Position numbers and translations under genes: made by a program
Assembly: GCA_950022295.1 (NCBI GenBank)
Contig: OX465599.1
Coordinates: forward strand, 4,588,001-4,652,000
Length of the DNA stretch: 64,000 nucleotides
From: Bromus sterilis
Lineage: Eukaryota; Streptophyta; Magnoliopsida; Poales; Poaceae
Reading direction: 5' to 3'
Shown here: piece after piece, positions 12,901 through 25,089 of the stretch
How positions within the stretch are numbered: the first letter of the stretch is position 1
How the letters are laid out: the number at the start of each line of letters is the position of its first letter
The notes under the pieces: generated by a model
What the model was told of the DNA's origin: nothing
What the model saw: only the letters and a program-made list of their open reading frames with translations
Database searches by the model: none

Positions 12901-15076
12901 CAACAGTTGCCATTTTCCGAGCCATGCTTACCTTCATGATTGTCATCAGTTAGCTAAAATAAGGTAGTACCAAGCACTGATTTAAACATGGACAGGGCAA
13001 TGGTACGCTTGCGCACCTCAGCGAAGTTCTTGTAACCAAGTAGTTTAGCTTTCTCTAGCCTCAACTTCAGAATCTGAGTTATGATATCGGTGTTATCAAG
13101 ATCGCCACTTGATGCACGGGTTAGATAAGCACGATACACTTCTTCGCGGAGAGACCTGTTCTTAGCATGTTGCATGACAGCCATAAAACTTGGTGCATCT
13201 AGTGTGATCATCCAAGGTCCATTTTCAGCTGACGCATTTTCATGACCCTAACAAAACAGTTTGTCAGCATAAGGAATCATGGGGGAGAGAGAAAACTCCT
13301 AAGCTTACATATTGTTGTGTACAAAGTGCTCACCTTTGAGACAGCAGTCTGTGCTGCTAAGCCAAGAGCTGAGGCAGGTAAACCATCAATTTCTTTCTTG
13401 TCAGTAATCAACTTCTCAAATTTCTTTGTTGCATCCAACACATTTTCACTGAACTTCTCTGACAGCTTTTCAAGTTCCTGAAAAAAATAGCCATTCATTT
13501 ACTGACTTGCATCAGCGCAAATTGGAAACATGGAAAATAATCGATAGTACAGCACTATGCCAGGCATTGGAAGTACTAATCGAATGAAATCAACTACAAG
13601 CCTAAAACAAACTATGCACACCCTAAAAAGTGACAACAAAGGTGTGCATGGGCACTTGGGCAGTCATCTCCACCATGATTGAAGGATTCAGATTGAGACA
13701 CAACAGGAAATGGCTTGCTTGCTGGACTATCAACATATATACGGTTACATTTCCAGTCAGGCAGACGCACTTGGCATATGTACAACAACTATAATTAGAA
13801 AGAAGAGCCTACTTGTTGGATTTGATTGAATTTCTCCCTCTGCTCATCCTCAAGTGCAACTCCACCAAGAACAGCGTCCTTTATTTGGCCTGATGAGGAA
13901 AAAGAAGAAACACTATAGGTATTAGGAACAGGAAACACATATGTACTGACATGTGTGGTGAGCATGAAAAGAGACGCAATGACACTGGCATGGGCTCTTA
14001 GAGAAAGTAAAGGTATGGAGAGCCAGCAACATTGCTTCTTAATGGCAGAACCACCAGTATTGTGGTGCGCCACTGTGGGTTTAGAGGAGGTTTACCTTCG
14101 ACGACGCGCTTGCGAGCGTCGCTGAGGCTGTCCCAGTCTGAAGAATTCTTGATGGCGTTGAACGCTTCATATATAGGCTTGCTCTGACCCAGCCTCAGTT
14201 GGAACTTCACTTTCTCAGGCTGTTTAAATTCAAGAGCAATTCAGTCATTCGGTCGGCGGATGACGAGACAACATTTTTATTGAACACTTGAAACAGCAGA
14301 AATCATCAGGTTGTACTCTCAACCAGCAGTATGTATGTCCATACAAAGCTACTAGGTAACCCCAAGTCAGAGAAGCTATGATGAATTTCTATGCATGATG
14401 CTGGATAATTAATCAATCCGTGGAGCAAGATAAAGTAGAGATGGATTGTACTAGATGAGGGATGAGGCCATGCGATCTGATGTGGCAGCTGATCAATAGC
14501 TCCGCCCAAATCACGGCGGATGGTGGTGGTACCTGGACGTCCTCGACGGCGGCGCGGAGGTCGGCGGAGTCCTTGACGGCCTTGAGGTGGTCGACGACGT
14601 TCCAGACGACGTCGAGCCTGTCGACGATGCGTTCGAGCGGGTGCACCAGCCTCTCCCACGCCGGCTCGACGCCCTTCTCGAGCTCATCCAGCTCGCCCTC
14701 CTGCGACCAACAACAAACCGGTGAGCCAGCCGGCCAGATCTAGGCGAACGGAGAAGAGAGGAAGGGCGTGGGGGCTCACGAGGCGGGCGAGGAGCGCGCG
14801 GATCCCGGGGCGGACGTGGGCGGCGTCGACGCGGTCGAAGGGCGGGAAGTCGAAGTCGGAGAGCAGCGGGTTGTTGCTGTCGTCGGCGGCGGCCATGTCG
14901 GCCTGGGTGGAGTAGGCGGAGCAGGTGGCGGGGCGGGAGGCGCGGGGGCAGAAGGCGCGGAGGGGGGAAGAGGTGGGGAGGAAGGAGAGGAGGCGGAGGG
15001 GGGTTCCTCGGCGGCGGAAGCTAGGGTTTCGGGCGGAGAGGAGGAGGTGGGAGGCGGAAGTGAGGAGCGTGCTCAT
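9970..15076 (-). CDS. Organellar oligopeptidase A-like M3 metallopeptidase, 17 exons, 760 aa
   Basis: Zinc peptidase of family M3 (thimet/oligopeptidase A type), which in plants degrades short peptides such as cleaved presequences in mitochondria and chloroplasts. I assembled 17 exons with GT-AG borders and matching phase: 14780-15076, 14533-14700, 14096-14219, 13813-13889, 13334-13477, 13017-13247, 12841-12931, 12423-12544, 12106-12213, 11789-12034, 11481-11626, 11286-11403, 10666-10825, 10547-10578, 10390-10455, 10142-10213 and 9970-10050. The total is 2283 bp with no internal stop. The zinc motif HEFGH is at residues 542-546, and the third ligand is probably E572 in AVELPSQ. The first 50-60 residues are Ser/Arg/Leu-rich and lack acidic residues, as in a transit peptide. 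An in-frame ATG at 15145 would add 23 residues including a hydrophobic run; I prefer 15076. Length is close to Arabidopsis organellar oligopeptidase (about 790 aa). Dual targeting is inferred. Confidence 0.95.
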
Positions 15077-15834
15077 GGTGGCCACCAGGAGCAAGATGAG
15101 GAGGAAGACGATGGTGCTGCGGCGGCGCTGACCACGCGGGCCCATCGCGACGTGTGGGCTTTGGACGACCGTGATGGGCCGCCTGCGAGGAGATAATCCT
15201 TTCCGGGTTTTTGGACGATGCACAACACTCCACGCCGTTTTGTCCATCCATGATATAAAAAATCTCACACCCCTTCGTTCAACATTTCATCTCAGACGGT
15301 GTTATCTAAGCTTCTTTTTTATTGGTTCCATCAAACTCTCCTTCGTATATCATTGCTACGAATCCGATTCTTCTTTGTGTAACCACATGTCCATCTCAAC
15401 ATATGTACTTCTACAAAACCTAGTTGTTGAACATGTCCCTTTTTAGTTGGCCAAAATTCATAACATTGCATATCGAATCACAATTTTATAAAACTTACCT
15501 TTTAGTACCATATCATTCGTAAAGAGTATACATCATGGGATTTCCCCTTGTATATCCCTTGTGACCTTATATATCCTCAAAGAGAAAAGATAAAGGGTTA
15601 AATTTAACCCCTGGTGCATTCATAATTTTAATTTAATAATCATTAGTGTCATCATCGCTTATTCACACACTTATGACAACATTACCGTACATGACTTTAA
15701 TGAGGGTAATGTACTTTGTTGAAACTTTGTGTTTCTCCAACGTTCACTTCTTATGGGTTTCATCTCCATAAGAGTGATCAAGACATAATCTTTTTTTTTC
15801 TTTTTCATTTTATTTTATATGGTCCTATAGCTGC
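15077..15834. promoter_or_regulatory. Upstream region of the peptidase gene
   Basis: The first 150 bp upstream of the start codon are GC-rich and probably 5' UTR and core promoter. No clear TATA box is visible. Beyond about 15250 the DNA is AT-rich intergenic sequence up to the LTR-like element at 15835. No gene is seen. Confidence 0.35.
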
Positions 15835-18800
15835 TGTAAGGCCTGATATGCGGTACTGTTCCATATCTAAATGTTTCCATCCAGATCCGGGGACGAAGCA
15901 CATATCGGTCCCACCGCGACATATGACGAAGTCATGCGCCCCGGATTTCCAACATGATATCACAACATTACAGATACAAATGATACAACATCTCATGCAA
16001 TCGGCATACAACTGCCGTAAATACATTACATCAGCGGAAGATACATGTCTGAGTACAGACTACAATCAAATGCCTACTGGCAAAGAGAAAAAAACATCGA
16101 TCCTCATAACCACACGGGTCCAGGCCCTCCGCCGGAATCCGCCTAACTAGTCGTCGTCGAGTCTCCACGTGAAACGTCGATCACCATACCTGTTGTCGAT
16201 CAGGAAACCCTGAAAAGAGTTTGGGGGTAGTATCATGAGTACAGAAGTACTTAGCATCCAACTGTAGTGGTCAACTGACTCAGCAAGGACTTCATCACTC
16301 GTCATTCTAGGAAAACTAGTAGTTTACGGTAAGGATGGGGTAAGTGGTGAGGTTGCTGCCGCACTAGCATTTATGAAGTGGCTAACGATCTAGAGAGTAA
16401 GATAAGAAGCCAAGCATTCGATGAGGAATCGCCTCCAACAAGTCTGCTATCAACTACTTATGCAAATATAACACCTATCATATCCTTGTCCTCCTCTTCG
16501 CAACCCGACGAAGAAGAAGCAGTCAAGGCACACACACGTTGATCAAGTTATATTAAGATCATCTCAGTTGTTGTTGTCTATGAACAAGGAGTAGGTCTCA
16601 AGTCGTCCATAACCGTGGACACGGCTTCTCGAAAAGATTTAACCCTGCAGGAGTGTACCAACTGCCCATTACAAGGCTCCGTACGCACGCCCATCTCTCT
16701 CAGTTGCTACCCATGATATGCAACCATTTTATGATTTAGTCCCAAGAGATCCGGAACGACAGGTCCCTCTAACTAACAACGAACAAATCCGGGTGGCCCC
16801 CGGGGAGTCGACACCCAACCCAAAAGCCGGCCACGCTCTCGGATCGGACTCTTCTGTATGGCTAAGGTCGGGGTTAGCCTCACCTATATAACAGGGGACT
16901 TCCCTAGCTCACCAGTGTGGACCAACAGGGAAACCATGTCTCCGCTGGCCCGAGTTGTTTTTAAATCAACTGGCTGCAGACCAGTTATGCACACGGTTTC
17001 AAATGGTAAAATCAGCTTGGGCCACCACTAGAAATGTTTGAAGCTAGGTAGGTAAGAAAAGGGGACCCCATAGCATCCCACACGCGGTTAGGCACGCTCA
17101 GTCTTAAAACCAATACCCGGAACTCGGATCCTAGGTGACTCGAATGGAACAAAGCATCGGGGCGGGATAGCCTAGACTTTCCATCCTTCGTCGAGTATAG
17201 TCAACATTTATAATAATCATATCATCCACAACAATATCATAATGTGATAGCCCGACCAAGGAGTAATAGGGTAACATTCGTAGCATCCTAAGCATGCATA
17301 CTAAGCAAGAGCTGAGCAACGAGCAATAGTAACATAGAAGTACATGGTTTCCTGGGAGGGGACATGGCTGTATCGGTTTGAAAGAGGTTGTAAACATGTG
17401 GTAGGATCAAACATCAAACCTAACCTAGACTAGCATGCAAACCTCGGTTTGAAATAGAATGGATCATAAGTAATGCATAGTCCTTGCATGTTGATAAGTC
17501 GGGTTCCGAAGGTGTAGTTGATCGCAAGCTCGCATCGTCTCCGAAAGGTACCCACGGTAGCACACAAGAAGGAAACACTGGAAAGCAATCAACGGTGCAC
17601 CACTATTACTACGGAGCAACACAAGATCAAAGAGACAACACAAGGCACGGCAACGCGATACGGACCTAACGTCGAGAGCGGTTACTAGCAGGTTAAGTGA
17701 GGTATTCGTCACACACGACGATACCGCACGTTTAAAGTGTTTCAAGTTGTTTAGCTATAAGTGATCAACCAACGGTTGTTAACTTGGTAAGGCACCCAAG
17801 CATGGCATGTCACACAATCATGGCAAAAGTTTAAGCACAAGGTAAACTACCTATACTAGTCAAGTTAAGCGAGGCAACACCCTAAACATGGCATAACACT
17901 AAGTGCCCACGACGATTAACAAGTTTATTATTGTTCTGCCCTAAACCACATTTTAGGTTGGTTAACAACAGCAAACAACCACACAAACACCAAGTACACG
18001 AAAAACTAATCAAGTTACATATAAGAAACATTTTAATCGGAGCAACGGTTAAAAAGTTATTAAATAAACAATTTACGGTGGCATGCGATGTAATTAGCAG
18101 TCAAACAACATGTAAACAAAGTCAAACATGGCAAAGAGGCATATTTTATTAAACTACACAAAATTCTAAGTAAGTTTCATGTTTAACGCGTCGTGATCCG
18201 AGCTACGGTTTAAAAGTTACGGGCACCGCAAAAATAAAACACAATCTGCCAAAATTAAACTAGAAAAGGAAAAAAACATCTACCGGGCCAACAGTACTGG
18301 GCCGAGCCCATCTAGCGCAACAGGAAAAAAACAAAAGGAAAAAAGAAAAAAAGGGGCCGCTCACCTTGCTGGGCTCGGCCCAGGAGCGAGGTGGGCGAGG
18401 GATAGTTAGTGACGCCCGCGGGCGGTGGGGAGGCGCAGGAGGCGGAGCGAGCTGGTCCGCAAGGGGGCGTGCGGTGGGCCTTGGCGCTTGGACGGGCTGG
18501 GCCACTGGGGATGCGCCGGCCCAGCAGGCAGCACGAGCGGGCGGTCCAGCAAGGGAGCGGGGCGCTCGGTCGCTGGATCCCCTCGATCCAGGCAGCGGCG
18601 GCAGCCCTGGCTGGCTCCGACGGGGGGAGGCAGGGGAACGACGCGGGGGAGGCCAGGAGGCGCGGCGAGGACGTGAGGGCGGCCGGATCCGGTGAGCTGC
18701 GGGGTGCAGGGGCGTGGGGAGGCCGGCGTCGAGCAAATCACGTGCGTGGCGAGCTCCAAGGCCGGCCATCCATGGCGGTGGCTCTTTGCTGCTGCGAGAG

Positions 18801-19658
18801 GGAGAGGGGTGAGGGGGGAAACGAGGAGGAGAGGAGGAAGGTGTGGCGCAGATGGGGACGACCTGGGGGGTGCTGCGGTGGCTCGGCTCGCCGGCCAGAG
18901 CGGAGGCGAGGCGGCGGGGACGTCCCGGCGTGGAGAGGCTCGGCCATGGGAGGAGCTCGGGTGCAGGCTGGCTGGGGAACCCCCAACTGGTGACGTGGCG
19001 CATTCCTGGCCATCAGATCGGCCGATCTGACGGTTCAGAACCCATTGGGCTGATTTCTAGATCTGGGAGCTAGGTTTTGGACGAAAATGGGGATATTTTT
19101 GGGGCAAAGTGGAGGGGGGTGGCTGCAATTTTTAGGCTAGGGAAACCCTAGAAAGCTAGGAGAGAATGGGGGTCTTTATATAGGTGGTCTGGCTGGCAAG
19201 TTTACGCAAAAGCCCTCGGGTTTTCCCTCTCGCGCGTCCGCTGCTCCACGTTTCTGACCGCCAGGAGTGCATATGACCTCCGATTCGAGTGAAATCTCGA
19301 ACCACGCGCTCAGCGCGTCGAGGCCGCCAGTCGTACCTCACTTCAATACCGTTCTGAGAATATTTTCCGGCGTCCAATAAAATAACCCATTTAATTATTA
19401 AACGGGGTTTTTTTCGCTCCGTTGGCTACGGCTGGTCTTGTACGGTTTTCGCGACGATGATCGGGTGAAACCCGGTGTCGCAGAGGTCGAGTGTCAGGGT
19501 GGCAAGGGTCGATCTCCGTCCGGTACGAGATAACAGGGGAAAAATAATCGCCGATTGATAAATCGGAGATGTAAATACCGCAAACAAATCAGACAATCAA
19601 ACAATTCATACCGAAAACAAAATTTTGATTTTTGTGAAATCTAGGCTGTTACAGCTGC
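15830..19658 (-). mobile_element. Solo-LTR-like element with GCTGC target duplication
   Basis: The unit runs from TGTAAGGCC at 15835 to GGCTGTTACA ending at 19653 (3819 bp). It is flanked by an exact 5-bp duplication, GCTGC, at 15830-15834 and 19654-19658. Ends TGTAA...TTACA fit the TG...CA rule for LTRs. On the minus strand CCTATATAAAGACC (about 19176-19189) looks like the LTR promoter, which gives the orientation. A strongly GC-rich tract (18360-19000) with open frames on both strands lies downstream of it. I find no gag-pol, primer-binding site or second LTR, so a solo LTR left by recombination is the simplest reading. A non-autonomous element is possible. Family not identified. Confidence 0.75.
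19176..19189 (-). promoter_or_regulatory. Putative LTR TATA box
   Basis: On the minus strand CCTATATAAAGACC lies about 470 bp inside the element's 5' end, the expected U3/R position for an LTR promoter. Confidence 0.6.
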
Positions 19659-20299
19659 GTTAAAACATATTTAACTTCTGAGGCAACACATGGACACATA
19701 CCTATTTCACTTGTAAAACATAATTTTTTTTACCATAGCTGGAACGGGTAGTTGTCCACTCAAAATGTATTTAAAAGAAATTAGAGTTGCATCAACCAAA
19801 TCTAGACTTTTTTTCATAAGACAAGACAAAAAATTATCAATATTTTTAGTGCGAAAGGAAATCATGAGGATAGCAACAACGTCCATAGGTAAACCAACAA
19901 ATGTTATGGACAAGAAACTCTCTCCATTGGCAGTTGTCTTTTTATTAGTTTTAACCAAACCTTTATTTATTCATTAAAATTCGGAATATCATCGATACAA
20001 GATTAATAATGCAATCTGGAGGCTCTACCGGCCATCCCAAACACATATCATTATTAATACCAAACTTTGCTAAAGTATGAGAAGTAGTATTTGCCGATCT
20101 TCTAACCTAGCTGATCTTGAATTGTTGACATTTGATAAATTTTTCTTTGGTATCTTTATTGATTGGCGCCAGGTTAGATATTTTTTTCCCGGAGCATTCA
20201 ACATATGCACCACTTCCTTGGTGTCAAGTTCCACATGCAGCGAAAGAAATCCTAAAGCAACAACTTATTTTATCAAGTAATTTTTTGTCTTTCTCCATT
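19659..20299 (-). pseudogene. LINE-type RNase H C-terminus, decayed
   Basis: On the minus strand 20299-20100 reads VELDTKEVVHMLNAPGKK, and after a frameshift RRSANTTSHTLAKFGINNDM follows, ending at a stop at 19963-19965. The pattern 'VE.D..EVV.ML' followed by 'RR.AN..AH.LAK.G' is the hallmark of the plant RNase H-like domain at the C-terminus of LINE reverse transcriptases. The reading frame is broken and everything upstream is missing. The AT-rich 19659-19960 would be its 3' part. Confidence 0.65.
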
Positions 20300-20496
20300 G
20301 TTGCCCCACCAAGTATAGTGTTATTCTAGCATTTTTCCTGAATTCTTTACATATACACTATTTTTTTAGCTTTCATCACCCATTATTTCAGTGACTTGTA
20401 CTTGTTTATTGAACTAATCTAAATAGATCACACCCTCATTTTATAAACCTTTAACATCAAATTATATTTATATCATATAATTAGCATAAGTAACAC

Positions 20497-20554
<58 letters not shown>

Positions 20555-20911
20555 TTGCTAAACTTTAAGTTATATTGTTTTTGTTATACATTTTAAACAT
20601 CACCTTGATGTTGTTTATTTTTTCATTTGCAACTTATCATGTTTGTTTGATATATTGCTATACTCATGATGATAGTCAAGAGGTCTGAATACTTATTATA
20701 ATTGTTTTTCTGTTGTTGATAATATCAATAATCTTCTAGTTTGACATTTTATTTTGTAGCATAAAGCTCCCTCCATTGTACATTTCCCCTCTTGCTTGAT
20801 TTAGGTAGATATATAGTTGTTTATCTTTCATAACTATTGCAATAATTATATGTATGCTTTACTACACATGTCCTAGTCTAGATGTATCCTAGATCAAGGC
20901 AAGTGTGTTCA
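20300..20911. repeat. Repeat unit R1, left part (related copy at 25090-25920)
   Basis: Landmarks shared in order with 25090-25920 include GCCCCACCAAGTATAGTGTTAT, CATCAAATTATATTTA, ACTTATTATAATT, CCTCTTGCTTGAT, and CTACACATGTCCTAGTCTAG near 20861. The right part continues at 22391, so the unit is split by the element at 20912. Sections of it also match 46805 and 62060. The (AAT)n at 20497-20553 lies inside. Confidence 0.75.
20497..20553. repeat. (AAT)n microsatellite, about 19 units
   Basis: An uninterrupted run of AAT trinucleotides of about 57 bp. Confidence 0.95.
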
Positions 20912-22390
20912 TCACTTAAGTTACTAAGCTCCGTGAAAATGCTTTTTTTCCTATCATGGTCCCACCTGTAAGGGACATGATGGTTGGTGTGTTACCGTTT
21001 GGGTCCACCAGCAGGCGAATGTGGCGCGTATGATGGTTAGTGTGGTACGTGTTGACACCTGCTGATGGATGCGCATATGACGGATCAAGTTGTATGTGTC
21101 GAGTGTCGACGATCGTGGTTGGGCGGTCGCTTGGGCTCGCTAATATTTCCCCCACTATCCCCTATCTCCTCCACCGCGCTTATCTTTCTCTTAATGCCAA
21201 CAACAGCTAGGTAGGTCCAGGGATATCATGTGGAGGCGGTGTAGGAGGAGGCGTTGACGATCTGACTCGACAACACCCCACGAAGGCCAAGACCCAGGTA
21301 TTCTTCAACTTCGATGGCTACAGTACGAGGACTCTTACCCTAGAAGGACCATTTGTGAACTAGCTAGAGTGCTAGACCAATGTGGCGACCTGCTTTGTCC
21401 ATGACCTACACATGTGGGACACTCTGATGGGCGAAACGCAGATGCGGGAGTGCGAAGCAGACGCTATGGCCCGAGCAGAGCAAAGCAGAGCGCCAGGAGA
21501 AGAAGTGTCTTCGACGACACAAGCAGCAACACCGCCAGGAACGCCTTCGGCGACTTCCTCCGAAATGTTCCATGCATGATCCATTGCCCCCGTTTGACTC
21601 CATGAAAAATTGGTACTTACTTCATCTGCATCAGATTTAGGAAGGTTTGCATAATATTGGTGTTTTTGCATTAAATATGACCCTTCCAGATAGATATTCT
21701 ATCAAGTAAAACTGCGGCAAACAAAAATCATTGTGATTCCTTTTTCAGAGTATCATGGGAAAGACCAGGAAAGAAATTGAGAACCCACATTTTGATGGTT
21801 TTTATTTAACCAATGTTCTTGCAGTAATAAATTGATGAATGCATGGTTGTCAATTAAAATTTGAAGGCTTTGGTAAAAGCAGTAGTAACTTCACTACATT
21901 TTGTGTACCCAGATATAGTTACATTTTTTACCTTTACTTATGTAGCAACAAGGGCCGATCTTGCTATAAATTCTATAGTGTTGTTGATTGTAAGTTTAAT
22001 TTAAGGCGAGATGCATGGGGAAGGCAATCCTCTAATGAGGAAGCTTGCTGGGGGCTGGTTAAGTGGGTCAACAACAACCTGATTCTAAGCTTGTGTACGA
22101 ATGCAACATTTTTAAGGTCATTGCTGCACATAGTTTAGATAATTGCATACAGAGATACTAATTGATGCATTCAGTTCAACAGAAATTGCTAAGAAACCCG
22201 ATTCGTCGAGCAGTTCAATTCAAGAAATAGACACAGAGCAAATTAACCCCATAAAGAAAAAAATAGAGAAAATAGATTCCAATGTTCAGTATGAATCGAC
22301 AATCTCTACAGGGTTACATTGATGATTTCTTCATGCTTGTTTAAGTTTTGTTTTTCAGGCATGTTTGGCTTTGGTCGCCTTTTTTTCTAG
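20912..22390 (+). mobile_element. Helitron-like insertion, 1479 bp, with gene-fragment-like interior
   Basis: The element begins TCACTTAAGTTACTAAGC after an A and ends CTTTTTTTCTAG before a T, matching Helitron rules (A^T target, TC start, CTRR end, no target duplication). Its borders are supported by the related copy at 25.9 kb: there GTTCA runs straight into TACGTTGTAAGCATCT, whereas here the same words are separated by this insert. The 3' hairpin is weak (AGGC...GCCT). The interior, 21170-21600, is GC-richer and has open segments such as KTQVFFNFDGYSTRTLTLEG, which looks like captured coding sequence. I do not recognise it. Confidence 0.65.
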
Positions 22391-22560
22391 TACAACGTAA
22401 GCATCTACAAATTTTGGTTGTTGGAATACCATGTTAAGTTCATATTCTCCATGAAAAGTGACAACCCCCACACCCACCTTATCATGATTTCACTCAGTCC
22501 CAACCTCTTAAACATGAATGCATTATTATTTCACTTCTACTGCATGTGATCCTCCATGTG
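22391..22560. repeat. Repeat unit R1, right part after the Helitron insertion
   Basis: GTAAGCATCTACAAATTTTG, then CTCTTAAACATGAATGCATT and TTTCACTTCTACTGCATGTG, match 25920-26030 in the same order. This confirms that the insertion at 20912 split one pre-existing unit. Confidence 0.75.
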
Positions 22561-24440
22561 CGAGCACACAGCATGTTGGGTTACACTTATAGGATCGATC
22601 ACATCAACAATCACAAACACACGTGATAAAAAAATTAGCCAACTCGATATATCGTGCCCCTTTTCTTTCTCTGTATTTCTCAATCTTCTTGTTGTTTTCC
22701 TCGGTTATAGTCCAACTCGATCAAGCTCATGCTGCTTACCTGAGACAACACTTCACGCACAAGTTGGACTCGAGACTAACTAGGCTAGCACACCTACACA
22801 TCTCATGAAAAGCCTACTTAACGTTTCTAAACTAACTTTTACCTCGCCTTAATTACTAGTGCTAGGACACAGATAAAGCTTAACTAATATACTTCTATTA
22901 GGATTTCTACTAGATACTAGTTGAATACCCGTGCGTTGCTATGGGATTTTAATATATAAATCATGAGTGTGAGAATATACCATGTTTGATAATTTCATGA
23001 AATTTTTGAAAAAAAATCATATTACAACCATAAACCAATCACTTGGTTTATTCAAACCGATCGACAAATACCTCAAACTAACCATGTGATTCAAATGCCA
23101 TGGCCGCAGTTGGATATGCGCACACCCATGCATTCATGATCTCACTACATAATGGTTGACGATAAAGTATGACGGGGTCCTCAATTGCTTGTATGCGCAG
23201 CTCAGCACACTCCTAGTAGGTGGGTGCTCAACAAGATCATCACCAACATGTAGGCCGAGTGCGAGCAAGCTTAAGGGTAACTTGAGATGGTGTATCAAGG
23301 GTAGCTTAAGCTTTAGTGGAATTTAACCTTTTTAATACTTTCCATGTTGACACACAACAGAGTTTAAGATGCCTTTGTTTATTAATTTCTTTCCCTGTAA
23401 ATCTTGATGTTTATAATTCCTTCTTTGAATTTATTTTCATCCTTAGGGCATACCTTTCCTACACACACAAGGGTACAACGCAATATATTCCTTAATCCTT
23501 CTTCAAACTCATTCCGAATTTCTTTCCATCCTTAGTGTATAGCGCAATATATTCTTTAATCCTTCTTCAAATTTATTCCCTTCCCTACACTCATAGGGCG
23601 GCAATTTATTCCTTCTTCCTTGTTCAAATTTATTTCCTTCTTGCGGTACAATGAATCCTTTTCCTTGGGACATAAGAGTGGATTTCATTCCTTTTTTTCA
23701 GGGACTTTCCTTTCTGCTTACATTGTGCGCAAATGTAGCGAACTGTCCCCTTAATCTTGAGACTGCTTATGAAATTTAAATTACAGATGCTTATAAATTG
23801 GTGAAATAAAATGCCAGTCATCTTCTTTTATTATTAGGTAAAGAAACAACCATTACCATAGATGGTAAAGAACGCTTAGTTCTTCACATAATCCTGAAAT
23901 TAATCTACACTTAATTATCTTATAGCTTCCCACATTCAATTTGTATGCGGTGTTTTTTGTGTTGTTTGCAGCAGCGACGCTCTACTGAAGTTGTAAATGT
24001 ATTAGTTTGTTTTTCCAAAATTGGTACCAGAAAAATTGCCAAGAAATAGAAACATTCACGTACAGAGCTCAGAGCTCAGAACCATACGCTTGCAAGCTTG
24101 CAGCACTGAAAAGGTTAAGATGTCACTTGTGTATTCATAAAAATCAGACGGTCGTTCCTATGCATTCATGGAAAAAATCAAAACAAAAGTCACAACCCGA
24201 TGAAAGAGAGACAAATATGAACAGCGATGGGGTGTCAGTGTTCTGCGTCAAGCAGAGGTGGTGGTTGCTGCAGCACCGACGCGATGAAAAGAAGAAACGA
24301 ACGGGCATCATGCCCGTCGTTTGATAGCGTAGTCGATTAACCCATCCATGGCAGCAGGCCATCAGTATCTCTAGTGTAGCACCACAATCATATTATGGAA
24401 GCACGCCGGTAGTCATATGATATGCACACAAAGACTACTC
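22561..24440. other. Intergenic DNA
   Basis: No gene is supported. 23380-23640 is rich in TTCCTTCTT words with a loose local repeat (TTTATTCCTTCTTC...CAAATTTATT). The Helitron-type terminus listed separately begins at 22917. An open frame at 24007 lacks any recognisable domain. Confidence 0.4.
22917..22950 (-). mobile_element. Helitron 3' terminus, minus orientation
   Basis: On the plus strand ACTAG is followed by TTGAATACCCGTGCGTTGC and TATGGG. In reverse this is the common grass Helitron 3' end: a hairpin containing GCAACGCACGGG, a short spacer and CTAG before T. The matching 5' end to the right was not located, so only this end is annotated. Confidence 0.6.
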
Positions 24441-24454
24441 TCTTTTCTTAGTTA

Positions 24455-24790
24455 GGCATCAGCAGCTTAATCGACGAGCCAACCGCCGATAGCTTCCCTA
24501 ACCCCGGTGCTTCCCTAACCTTGGACGCCGCCGAGGATGCTAAGGCGGGAGGGCCAGACGGCATACTCCCTGGCGGTAGCAACGAAGCGGCGACCTCCTT
24601 GCCAGCCCTACGCTGCGACTGGACGACTGAGTCCAGGCGACGCACGATGGCCAGCGCCTCTGCAACGTCCTACTCGAGCGCGACCACGGCTTCCTGGAAG
24701 CATGTGTGCGCAGCGGCGAGGTGGAGGAAGGAGTCCAGGAGGCGGTCCACGCTAGCGTTGGCTCCGGAGAGCATGTCCTTAGGGAGTTGA
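24455..24790 (-). pseudogene. GC-rich gene fragment with an internal stop
   Basis: On the minus strand a frame reads KDMLSGANASVDRLLDSFLH, continues to CFQEAVVALE, meets a TAG, and goes on DVAEALAIVRRLDSVVQSQR to a terminal stop after KLLMPN. The helical, Ala/Leu/Arg-rich character and GC-rich codon choice differ from the AT-rich surroundings, as expected for a decayed gene copy. No start codon or family assignment can be given. Confidence 0.45.
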
Positions 24791-25089
24791 GTTTTCTTTT
24801 CTCTGGATGGGCTAGGGAGTTGAGTTTTATTTTCTCTGGTAATGAATCGTTATTTACTTGCCGGTGGCATTTGAGGGTAAATATTTGATAATGATAAGGG
24901 TAATTTAATGTTGAACCATCACGACGACAACCGTGACGGATACCCTTTTAATAGTAGTGATTTGTATTACTTTAACACAACACATGACGAGGTCTATAAA
25001 AAACTCTTTTATTTATCCACATGGAGCTCAAATGTCCCGATTCTTTTGATGTAGTCATAATTTTTAAAGGAAACCCAAGCAACCTTTCG
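24791..25089. other. AT-rich spacer
   Basis: GGGAGTTGAGTTTTCTTTTC is directly repeated about 34 bp apart (near 24781 and 24815). Nothing else is seen. Confidence 0.4.

Noticed and set aside
14306..15196. Open frames opposite or offset to exons 1 and 2 of the peptidase
   Set aside because: High GC content opens these frames; the M3 sequence lies in the annotated frame.
18260..19030. Overlapping long open frames on both strands (up to 247 codons)
   Set aside because: The tract is very GC-rich, so stops are rare in all frames; frames are Pro/Arg/Gly/Ala-biased and no domain is visible. It lies inside the LTR-like unit.
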